Shown: one piece after another, positions 25,684 through 34,081 of the stretch
Layout of the letters: every line of letters begins with the position of its first letter
Numbering within the stretch: position 1 is the first letter of the stretch
NCBI GenBank assembly: GCA_963805455.1
Contig: CAWDUJ010000006.1
Location: forward strand, 310,001 to 374,000
Length of the DNA: 64,000 nucleotides
Direction: 5' to 3'
Source of the DNA: VRUE01 sp963805455
Lineage (GTDB): Bacteria > Actinomycetota > Thermoleophilia > Solirubrobacterales > 70-9
Translations under genes and position numbers: made by a program
The notes under the pieces: generated by a model
Databases searched by the model: none
Told to the model about the DNA's origin: nothing
Seen by the model: only the letters and a program-made list of their open reading frames with translations

Positions 25684-25874
25684 CCCGACCGACCCTAGCC
25701 AGTCAGGCCTAAACGCGTGTTTCTGCAGCTAACGATACGCCTCGGTTTCTTATCTCCCCGCCATGATTCTCTCGGTCCTACCTACTTCCAGCGAGAAAAG
25801 CGGCCCCTAGAGGCTACTTTGACCTCGGCCTTTTGGCAACCCCCTCAATTTGGGTAGGCGGCCAGGTTTATCTT

Positions 25875-27182
25875 TCATTCCGCGTCGCGCCGCCTACCGA
25901 CGTAGGCATTCGCCACCTCGCAGGACGCCTCGGGGCCGAGGTAGGGCGCGAGGGCAAGGTAGGTGCAGAGCGGTGCCAGCGCCGGGAGAGCCTGGGGCCC
26001 GTCCTCGCTGATCCGTCGTCGCGACAGCGAGAAGAAGACGCCGTTCATCAACTCCTCTGTGATTTCAGGCGCGTCCGTTGCCTGCTCCCTACCTTCGGCG
26101 AGTAGAGCCTCCAGCGGCAGTAGATAGCCGACCCTCCGTTTCAGGGCAGTCGGCCCGGCCACATAGGCGTCGACGAGAACCAGACGAGCGAGTGCGGGGC
26201 GGGAGGCGAGGAAGTTGAACACCCCGCCGATCGCCGCTCGGACCGCCGCCGGCCAGTCGGGGGCTCGCCGCATCGCGGGGCGCATCGCGGCCCCGATATG
26301 GGCGCCAGCGCTGTCGATCGCCGCGAGCATCGCGTCCTCCTTGCCGCCGAACTGGTCGTAGAAGGTCGTGGCCGACATCTGGGCGCGGGAGAGGATGTCG
26401 GCGACGGTCGTCGCGGCGTAGCCGCGCTCGGCGGCCTCGACGGCGAATGCCCGGATCGCCCTCTCTGCGTTGTCATGCGCGTCGAGGTTTTCCGCGGCCG
26501 TCACCGGAACCCGTTCGGCCAGCCGCAATGGCTCGGGGGGAGGCACATAGGAGCTGATCAGATCCCATAGCTGATCCATGAGGTCGGGGAGGGCGTCCTG
26601 CTCTCCGGACAGGAGGCGCATACGGACGATCTCTTCGAGTCCGCCGATGTAGGCGGCAAGTATCTCGTCGGGCATTGCCGCCCGCTCCGGAACCTGCTCG
26701 ATGATCATCCTGGCGAGGGCTTCGAACCCCGCGATGGCCGCCTCCAGCGGCGCGACGACCTCCGGCCCCGCTGCGAAGGCCTCGATCAGGCAGGCCCTGG
26801 CGGCCGCAGGCTGGGACACCACCATCTCGGCAAAGGCGTGCGAACCGGCTCGCGACTGCTCCTCCCATCCACCGAGCTGGGAGTCGCTGCCGATCTGGGT
26901 CGCGAGCCCGACTGCCAGCATGATCACGTTCTGGAGTGTCTCGGCGAAGCAGGCCCGCTTGTTCTCGAAGAGCCCGTAGAAGGTCCGGCTGGAGACGCCC
27001 GAGAGCTCCGCCAGGTCCGCCAATGTGGTGGCCTCGTAGCCCTTCTCCGCGACCAGCGCGATCATCGCGCCGTAGATGCGCTCGCGCTGGTTCTGCTCGA
27101 CCTCCGCCCGCGTCTTCCCCGGCCCGGGCCGAAGCCTGCGGTCGCGCAGCGAATCCGAGTCCCCCCAGGGCGTCATGACCAT
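25875..27182 (-). CDS. Tandem double TetR-family transcriptional regulator (copy 2)
   Basis: A 435-residue double TetR fusion with the same layout as the neighbouring copy. The first helix-turn-helix is in MIALVAEKGYEATTLADLAEL then GVSSRTFYGLFENKRA; the second is in FAVEAAERGYAATTVADILSR then AQMSATTFYDQFGGKED. The N-terminal basic arm RDRRLRPGPGKTRAEVEQNQR is shared. The two genes lie head to tail with 191 bases between them, which points to a local duplication. Ligand and targets are unknown. The gene is divergent from the large secreted-protein operon that starts at 27471, so that operon is a candidate target. Confidence 0.87.
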   Translation of the reverse strand: MVMTPWGDSDSLRDRRLRPGPGKTRAEVEQNQRERIYGAMIALVAEKGYEATTLADLAELSGVSSRTFYGLFENKRACFAETLQNVIMLAVGLATQIGSDSQLGGWEEQSRAGSHAFAEMVVSQPAAARACLIEAFAAGPEVVAPLEAAIAGFEALARMIIEQVPERAAMPDEILAAYIGGLEEIVRMRLLSGEQDALPDLMDQLWDLISSYVPPPEPLRLAERVPVTAAENLDAHDNAERAIRAFAVEAAERGYAATTVADILSRAQMSATTFYDQFGGKEDAMLAAIDSAGAHIGAAMRPAMRRAPDWPAAVRAAIGGVFNFLASRPALARLVLVDAYVAGPTALKRRVGYLLPLEALLAEGREQATDAPEITEELMNGVFFSLSRRRISEDGPQALPALAPLCTYLALAPYLGPEASCEVANAYVGRRRDAE

Positions 27183-27334
27183 TGCGGCGAGCCAGACTAA
27201 TCACAACGATAGGGCCTGGTTTCTAGCCCAAATTCAGATACGCAATGGTTTCTTTTTCCATTTATGAAGTGCCGTCAATCCAAGTTCCAAAGCCAAATCC
27301 GTACGAACATCAAAGTACGTTCCTGTCTTTAGAC

Positions 27335-27364
27335 TTGACGAGAGTAGGAGGGGTGGTGTAACTT
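27335..27364 (+). promoter_or_regulatory. Candidate promoter of the five-gene secreted-protein operon
   Basis: TTGACG at 27335-27340 is followed after 17-18 bases by GTAACT/TAACTT (27358-27364), a fair sigma-70-like pair, about 107 bases before the GTG start at 27471. The region between the divergent TetR fusion and this gene (27183-27470) also holds a repeated GTACGAAC/GTACGTTC motif at about 27300-27322 that may be an operator. Confidence 0.45.
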
Positions 27365-27470
27365 GGCGCCGCCTGCCAGGGAGGTGGGCTGGAGATACGG
27401 CGCCGGGGGCGCCGGGGAATTGACCACAGGGGCCGGAACGCGGCACCAGGGGAACTACAGGAGAAAGCAC

Positions 27471-30425
27471 GTGAGAACGGGAAGCCAATTGGCGGCGCGG
27501 CCAGGCCGCAAATTCGCGCGCCTTCTCGTCGCCACAGCCGTCTTGCTCTTCGGGGGGTTGGGCTGGTCCGGCTCGGCATCCGCAGCCTTCCTCCATTCGG
27601 GCGCGGTGGGCGCCGAATTTGGAAAGGACGGCACCCCAGCCACCTCATTCGGGATTTCCGACTTCCGCTTCACGATCGATCAGGCGAAGCAGAGGCTCTA
27701 CATGATCGACAGAACGCAGGAAGTCGGGGGCGAACCGGCACACATCTACGGGTTCGAAATCGACAATTCATACAAACCAATTCCGAACTTTCCGATCCCG
27801 GTGCCCCTTGGCCTAGACGGAAACGCCTCCCGCGCCATCTCCGTCGACAATACGAACCTCCCGTCTGCGGGCAACATCTACTACGTCGAAGTCAAAGAAC
27901 GGGGCAAGGGAGGGGACATCCTCTACGGGTTCAATTCCAACGGCGAACCCCTGGGCGGCGAATACCCTCAGGAAATACCGGAACCCGTCAGTGCCTGCGG
28001 AGATGCGGTGGATGGGGAAGGCCACATCTGGATCGCCGACCGCGTGACCAGCAAGCTAATGGAGTACAACCCCAACGGTTTGCCGACGGGCAGGACGATC
28101 GATGTCGCGGGAATCGGGGAACCGTGCACATTCGTCTTCAACACCAAGAATGGGGACGCCTACGTCGCCGGGCGTAGTCCGACAAACGGAAACGAAGGCC
28201 GCCTCTGGCGTTACAGCGCTGCCGATGACTACCACTCAATTCTGGAAATCCTGCCCGGCACGGTGGCCCGTGAGCCGGCACTCGCCTTCGATTCCGAACA
28301 CGGCATTCTCTACATCGAAAAGAGCGCCTACAACGCCGACGGAGAACTCGTCGAGCATTTCACCGCGTCGCCGGAAAAGAGCCGTGAATACGGTATCGCG
28401 ATAGATGAATCAACCGGCACCGCCTATGACATTGCGGGCGACTACAACTACGAACTCGAATTCTTCGCACTTCACATCAGGGCATTTCCGCCGTCGGGCA
28501 TCGTCCCCGACCTTGAAACCCAGGGGGTCACCGGCACGACGGTGCACGGAAGTGTCGATCCGGCCGGCGGCGGAAACGTCACCAGCTGCAAGTTCGAATA
28601 CGGAACCTCGAAAAGCTACGGAAACACGATTCCATGTGAACCTCCAACCGAATACTCCGATGTCACACAGGTAAGCGCTTTACTCCCGAGCCTGACCCTG
28701 ACTCCAGAGGTTCGTTATCACTACAGGGTATCGGCCGGAAACGTGACGGGCACGAATATCGGTGCGGATCGCTCGTTCGTCCCCCACTACGTCCAGGATC
28801 TGAAGGCGGACCCAGCCAGCAATCTCACGAAGGTCTCCGCGAGTCTCAATGGGAGCTACGTTGGAAACGGGCAGGACACCCACTATTTCTTCGAATGGGG
28901 TACGACCACCGCCTACGGCAACCAAACCGCCTCTGCTCCCGGCGAAGACAACGGGAGCGGGTCAGGTCCTCAAACTGCAAGCAGTCCCATCGTCGGGCTG
29001 GAACCGGGAGCCACCTATCACTACCGGCTCGTGGCCGAGAACGATGATGGAATCAGCATCTCTGAAGATGAGACCTTTTTAGCGCTAGCGCCCGTAACGA
29101 GCCTTGATGCCTATTTGACGGAACTGCATGGAAATAGCGTGAAGTTGAATGGATCGTGGGAAGGAGACGGCACAGAAACCCACTACTACTTTGAATGGGG
29201 CTCCAGTACGGCATATGCGCACGTGGTGCCGACAGCTCCGGGTGGATCCAACTCCGCGACCGGGCCGCAGCATGTGGAAGAGTCAATCTCAGGCCTGCAA
29301 CCGAAGTCCTACTATCACTACCGACTCGTGGCCTCGAATCCGTCCGGAACCACATCCACCTCGGATGCAGTGTTCAGGACGCCACAGTTGGCCGCTGTGG
29401 CCTATCAGCCGGTCCTGAAAATGACCGGAACGTCGGCGGAACTGACCGGCACCGTCAACCCGCAGGAAACCGGCCCAACCACCTATCACTTCGAATATGG
29501 ATTGGATACGAGCTACGGGCTGAGAACAATTGAGAGCGCACCCGTGGGCTCGGACAAAAGCGACTACCCGGCCGGGGCGGAAATCGCCGGGCTCCACCCT
29601 GGAACCACCTACCACTTCCGGATCGTGGGAACGAGTCCCACCGGCGAAGCCATCGGGCCAGATCGCACCTTCACGACGATTCCTGACCCTCCGGAGGTAA
29701 CTGGTACGTCGACGAGCAAACTTGTTGTGGGAGGCGTCACCCTGAGTGCGGAAGTGCGAACTGGACATGGGCCGACGGTCGCCTACTTTCAATATGGGTC
29801 GACTTCCGACTACTCCGTGAGCACCATTCCGGGAGGCCCGCTTCCGGCCGACGATGAAAGCCATCTGGTGAGCACGAGCATCTCCGGCCTTCAGCCGGGT
29901 ACGACCTACCACTTTCGTGCGGTGGCGGTGAACCTCCATTCAGCCGCCTATGGGCTCGATGAGGTCTTCACGACTCCTGGATTCCCCGCCGTGACGATCG
30001 GCTCCGCCTCCGACATCACGCAAACCTCTGCTGCGGTAAGTGGGGTCATCGACCCAGATCTGAGCCCGACGACGTACCACTTCGAGTACGGGACCGGCGC
30101 AGCCTACGGAGACCGCACATCAGAGGGACCGACGATCGGGGCTGCCGTCGCCAATCAGACCGTTTCCGCGGCTCTTGAACACCTCCAACCTGGCACCACC
30201 TATCACTATCGAGTGGTTGCGACAAACGCGGTGGGGGAAGCGACGAGCACGGCTGGGACCTTCACGACGATTGCGAGCGAGACTGCGCCGAGCATTCCGG
30301 CGGAACACATCCGGAAATGCCCCAAGGGAAAGGTGCGCAAACGCGGTAAATGTGTGTCGAACCGGCACAGGCACCGCCACGTGAGGCACCATAAAAAGCA
30401 TCGTGGAAAGGGGAGCCGGTCATGA
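27471..30425 (+). CDS. Large secreted protein A: propeller plus six Fn3-like modules, basic tail
   Basis: A 984-residue exported protein and the first of a five-gene operon. The signal peptide covers about residues 1-36 (LLVATAVLLFGG, cut after ASA). Residues ~40-340 look like an NHL/six-bladed propeller (DGEGHIWIADRVTSKLMEYNP; DSEHGILYIEKSAYNADGELV). Six Fn3-like modules of about 95 residues follow, each marked by FEYGT..YG and a later PGTTYHYRVVA.N. The end is KCPKGKVRKRGKCV and then a His/Arg/Lys run. GTG at 27471 is preferred over the open frame from 27363 because AGGAGA lies 6 bases before it. The function is unknown; adhesion or matrix binding is one guess. Confidence 0.75.
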   Translation: MRTGSQLAARPGRKFARLLVATAVLLFGGLGWSGSASAAFLHSGAVGAEFGKDGTPATSFGISDFRFTIDQAKQRLYMIDRTQEVGGEPAHIYGFEIDNSYKPIPNFPIPVPLGLDGNASRAISVDNTNLPSAGNIYYVEVKERGKGGDILYGFNSNGEPLGGEYPQEIPEPVSACGDAVDGEGHIWIADRVTSKLMEYNPNGLPTGRTIDVAGIGEPCTFVFNTKNGDAYVAGRSPTNGNEGRLWRYSAADDYHSILEILPGTVAREPALAFDSEHGILYIEKSAYNADGELVEHFTASPEKSREYGIAIDESTGTAYDIAGDYNYELEFFALHIRAFPPSGIVPDLETQGVTGTTVHGSVDPAGGGNVTSCKFEYGTSKSYGNTIPCEPPTEYSDVTQVSALLPSLTLTPEVRYHYRVSAGNVTGTNIGADRSFVPHYVQDLKADPASNLTKVSASLNGSYVGNGQDTHYFFEWGTTTAYGNQTASAPGEDNGSGSGPQTASSPIVGLEPGATYHYRLVAENDDGISISEDETFLALAPVTSLDAYLTELHGNSVKLNGSWEGDGTETHYYFEWGSSTAYAHVVPTAPGGSNSATGPQHVEESISGLQPKSYYHYRLVASNPSGTTSTSDAVFRTPQLAAVAYQPVLKMTGTSAELTGTVNPQETGPTTYHFEYGLDTSYGLRTIESAPVGSDKSDYPAGAEIAGLHPGTTYHFRIVGTSPTGEAIGPDRTFTTIPDPPEVTGTSTSKLVVGGVTLSAEVRTGHGPTVAYFQYGSTSDYSVSTIPGGPLPADDESHLVSTSISGLQPGTTYHFRAVAVNLHSAAYGLDEVFTTPGFPAVTIGSASDITQTSAAVSGVIDPDLSPTTYHFEYGTGAAYGDRTSEGPTIGAAVANQTVSAALEHLQPGTTYHYRVVATNAVGEATSTAGTFTTIASETAPSIPAEHIRKCPKGKVRKRGKCVSNRHRHRHVRHHKKHRGKGSRS

Positions 30426-33400
30426 CCCGCCGCCGCCGGTTGCTGCTCTCGCTGGTGTTTTCAGGGCTCGCGATCCTCGCCGGACCCGTCGTGTCTGCTC
30501 ATGCTGGCTACGTTCACAAGGCGGCGAGCTTGACCTTCCCGGTAACGGGGACTCCAAGGGGGATCGCCCTTGACGAACAGTCCGAAAGCGTCTATGTGGT
30601 CACCGCGGAAGGGTCGCTAGAGAAGTTCGACTCGGCGGGCGCCCCATCCAATTTCTCCACTCTGGGCTCCAACAGCCTGAGCCTCGCATGCGAATACGAA
30701 TGCCGCGGTCTCGCGGTAGACAATTCGGGGGGGCCGAATCAAGGCGTGATCTATATCGGGCGCAACCAGGAAGAAGGAATCCTGGTGATCCTTCCTTCTG
30801 GAGCATCCGCCGGGCCGATCGAAAATCATTCTGGTTCTCCATATGGCTCGCGATGCGGTGTGTCGGTCGACAAGGCTGGAAGGGTCTATGGCGTGAAGTC
30901 TTACGAAAAGATCGTTGACCGATACGTCCCGGCCGAATGGGCGACCCATCTTCATCAGGAACCACAGATCACGGGCACACTGGTTCCCGACTTCTTCAAC
31001 CCCTGCAAGGGCACCGTCGATTCTAAAGGGACTCTCTATCTGATTCAGGGGACGGGTGAAGAAGCCTTCAACGCCCTGCACAAGGTCCCGGGCCTGTTTG
31101 GGGAACCGAACTCACTGACGAGCATCAACGATGAAATAGCTACGACGATCCTGGAGCCTCACTCCACCTGGGCCTCCGCCGATCTGCAGACGGACGACAT
31201 ATACACGGATCGTAGAGCCGCAATCGCCCGATTCAGCACCTCCGGGGAACTACTCGAGACGTTTGGCGAAGGTGAAGTCTCCGAATCGTTCGGGGTCGCG
31301 GTGGACGGCACCACGAAGACGGTCTACGTCACCTCCGAGGCGGCCGAAGATGTCATCGTGTTCCCCGAGGTCCTCACGCCCGACGTTTCCGAAGTAAAAG
31401 CCGCGACGGTGCCTGGCGGAGTGACATTCTCAGCCCATGTATCGCCCGCGGGCGGCGGCAACGTGACCGCCTGCGCGTTCGAATTCAGGCCGGTAGGCGA
31501 AACGACGTTCACCCCGGCGCCGTGTGATCAGGGACTTCCATTCGAATCCGCTACGGACGTCAGTGCCGACGCCTCCGGACTCAGCGAAGGTACGGTCTAT
31601 GAATATCGATTGACTGCGGAAAACACGAATGCCGCCGAACACAGCGGAATTCGCCGGTTCAAGATCGCGTCGCCGGCGATCGAAGGTACGTATTCGACGG
31701 AACTCAGCGAAACCGGGGGAGTTCTCAACGCACGCATCGACACCAATCACGCGGCCAGTGAATATTTCTTCGAATATGGCACGACCCGTGAGTACGGCCA
31801 GACCAGTCCAATACCGGTGGGACAGATTGAAGGAGGGCGTGAGAGCAGCGTTGCCGTGAGCACGAGGCTTACGAACCTGGAACCGCATGTCATTTACCAC
31901 TTCAGAGTGGTCGTCCAGAGCGCGCTGGGGACAGTTGCAAGTGAAGACCAGACGTTCAACTTCTTTCCAGAACAGTGTCCCAATGCCGTGGTTCGGCAGC
32001 AGACAGGAAGCGGCTTTCTACCCGACTGTCGGTCCTATGAGCTCGTCACGCCTAGCCAGCAGGGCAACATCATCCTGAATCCCTTCCTCTCTGCGCCCCC
32101 AGCGGGTTACTCGACAAACCCGGCCCGATTCGCCTTTGCCGGCTATGCCGGTGGCATCACCGGGACGGAACCGGTGATCGGACTGGGGCCTGATGTCTAC
32201 GTCGCCACCCGCACCAACACCGGGTGGGTCACGGCACTGCCAGGCATCAGGGGATACGAAACCAACTGGGCCGGCGTGATGGGGACAACCGCGAACACCA
32301 GCCTGGGTACTTTCATGGACTTCTCAGGGCTCAGTCGGTTCAAAAACAATGAAATCTTCGAAACGGAAAACATTCCATACATCTGGAACTCCGATGGTGA
32401 CTTCCTGGGCCATTGGCCGGTTACCGCCAGCGCGATTCCACGCTCCAGCTTCACGAACGGCTACGTACAGCCCTCACCAGATTTCAGCCACATGGCGCTC
32501 TCGTCGAGCAATGTGCAGTTCGCGCCCAATGGACTTTTGCGGGCACCGGGCTCTGTTTACGACTATGACACAAAGAACGCCACGACTGAAATCGTTTCAT
32601 TGATGCCGAACGGCCACGATATTGCTCAGGAGCCGGAGATAATGGAATGGCCGGGAGAAGAACGCGTGAGGAAGGCATTCGAACAGGAAGAGGTGATCTC
32701 GTTTCCCGGGATTGCGAACCCCAACGGGGCCGGAGGCCCCACGGATACAAAACGGCCGGCACTGGTGAATCCAGGGGTGTCGACGGATGGTTCGCACATT
32801 CTGATGTCCGTGTCGAGTGAACCATACGATCCCCGCGGGTTCACAGAATATGACGAACTGCCGCCTGTCCATCTCTACATGACCGTTGATGACGCCCTTC
32901 ACTACGACGTCTCGGAAGGCGACAGGGCCCAATTCATCGGTATGACGGCAGATGGCTCCAAGGTGTTCTTCCTATCTGCCGAACAATTGTCTCCCGAAGA
33001 CCATGACACGAGCACGGATCTCTACATGTGGAGTGAGGCGACCAGATCCCTCAAACTCCTATCGCTCGGCAGCGAAGGTAGTGGCAACTCGGATGGCTGC
33101 AACAGCACGTGGGTGTCTCCGGCTGCGTATGCGCCCTGGACGACGCAATGTGATGTCCAGCCGATTGCGATCTCTGGGAAATGGTCGGATACCTCCATGG
33201 CCACCCAGGCGGAACCCGATATCTACTTCCTCTCGCCCGAGCAGCTCGACGGCTCCAAGGGGGAAGCCGGCGGGGAGAACATCTACCACTACAAAGGCGG
33301 CGGTGTGCACTACGTCGCCTCCGGCGAAGTTACGCGAATGGACGTATCCCCGAACGGCGAGCATATGGCGTACGTGAGTCCTGACCAGCTGACCTCTTAC

Positions 33401-34081
33401 GACAACAAGGGCTACGAAGAGATGTACACGTACGAGCCGGCGACCGAAAAGCTGAGGTGCGTCTCATGTAATCCCACCGGGGCACCTCCCGTCGGAAATG
33501 TGGAAGCGTCCGGGAACGGGCAGCTGTTCATGTCGAACGACGGTCGGACCTTCTTCTACACAGCAGACGGCCTTGTCGCCAAGGACACCAACAAAATTCC
33601 GGACGTCTACGAGTACACCGAAGGGCGGCCGCAACTCCTCACCACGGGCACGGGCTCTCATGACGTCACCCTCAGCTATCAAGGGAACGTCAGGGACCAT
33701 GCTGCGTTCATGGGCGTCAGCGCGGACGGCGTGAACGTCTACATAGACACGTACGAAACTCTTGTGCCGCAGGACGAAAACGGCGAATTTCTCAAGTTCT
33801 ACGACGTGAGGTCTGGTGGAGGCTTCCCGATTGCCTCCCCGAAACAGCCCTGCGTGGCGGCGGATGAGTGCCACGGGACGGCCAGCTCATCGGTTGCGCC
33901 AACCGGGATCGCGAGCGAAGGTGAACTCGGTTCGGGTGGCAACACTCATCCCGCAAGCAAGACCCCCGCGCGCCGACAGCGACGACGGTCTCGAAAGAGG
34001 GCGGGGCGGCACCGTCACGGGAAGCGTCATCACCTCAGGGCACGGGGCACGCGGCTCGAAAGGAGTTCGGCCCGTGGCTAA
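30422..34081 (+). CDS. Large secreted protein B: NHL propeller, Fn3-like modules, PD40 propeller
   Basis: A 1219-residue exported protein. The start ATG overlaps the stop of gene A (ATGA), which indicates translational coupling. After the signal peptide (to about residue 28) come an NHL-like propeller and two Fn3-like modules (FEFRPVGETTF; FFEYGTTREYGQ). Near residue 520 the motif CPNAVVRQQTGSGFLPDCRSYELV precedes a TolB/PD40-like propeller with blades such as DGSKVFFLSAEQL and PNGEHMAYVSPDQL, then DVYEYTEG. A conserved closing block (LVPQDENGEFLKFYDVRSGGGFP) precedes an Arg/Lys/His tail. It is a paralogue of gene D. No enzyme motif was seen. Confidence 0.75.
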   Translation: MTRRRRLLLSLVFSGLAILAGPVVSAHAGYVHKAASLTFPVTGTPRGIALDEQSESVYVVTAEGSLEKFDSAGAPSNFSTLGSNSLSLACEYECRGLAVDNSGGPNQGVIYIGRNQEEGILVILPSGASAGPIENHSGSPYGSRCGVSVDKAGRVYGVKSYEKIVDRYVPAEWATHLHQEPQITGTLVPDFFNPCKGTVDSKGTLYLIQGTGEEAFNALHKVPGLFGEPNSLTSINDEIATTILEPHSTWASADLQTDDIYTDRRAAIARFSTSGELLETFGEGEVSESFGVAVDGTTKTVYVTSEAAEDVIVFPEVLTPDVSEVKAATVPGGVTFSAHVSPAGGGNVTACAFEFRPVGETTFTPAPCDQGLPFESATDVSADASGLSEGTVYEYRLTAENTNAAEHSGIRRFKIASPAIEGTYSTELSETGGVLNARIDTNHAASEYFFEYGTTREYGQTSPIPVGQIEGGRESSVAVSTRLTNLEPHVIYHFRVVVQSALGTVASEDQTFNFFPEQCPNAVVRQQTGSGFLPDCRSYELVTPSQQGNIILNPFLSAPPAGYSTNPARFAFAGYAGGITGTEPVIGLGPDVYVATRTNTGWVTALPGIRGYETNWAGVMGTTANTSLGTFMDFSGLSRFKNNEIFETENIPYIWNSDGDFLGHWPVTASAIPRSSFTNGYVQPSPDFSHMALSSSNVQFAPNGLLRAPGSVYDYDTKNATTEIVSLMPNGHDIAQEPEIMEWPGEERVRKAFEQEEVISFPGIANPNGAGGPTDTKRPALVNPGVSTDGSHILMSVSSEPYDPRGFTEYDELPPVHLYMTVDDALHYDVSEGDRAQFIGMTADGSKVFFLSAEQLSPEDHDTSTDLYMWSEATRSLKLLSLGSEGSGNSDGCNSTWVSPAAYAPWTTQCDVQPIAISGKWSDTSMATQAEPDIYFLSPEQLDGSKGEAGGENIYHYKGGGVHYVASGEVTRMDVSPNGEHMAYVSPDQLTSYDNKGYEEMYTYEPATEKLRCVSCNPTGAPPVGNVEASGNGQLFMSNDGRTFFYTADGLVAKDTNKIPDVYEYTEGRPQLLTTGTGSHDVTLSYQGNVRDHAAFMGVSADGVNVYIDTYETLVPQDENGEFLKFYDVRSGGGFPIASPKQPCVAADECHGTASSSVAPTGIASEGELGSGGNTHPASKTPARRQRRRSRKRAGRHRHGKRHHLRARGTRLERSSARG

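Noticed and set aside
27363..27470. N-terminal extension of secreted protein A from 27363
   Set aside because: It would put 36 non-signal residues before the signal peptide and overlap the predicted -10 box; GTG 27471 has a good AGGAGA.
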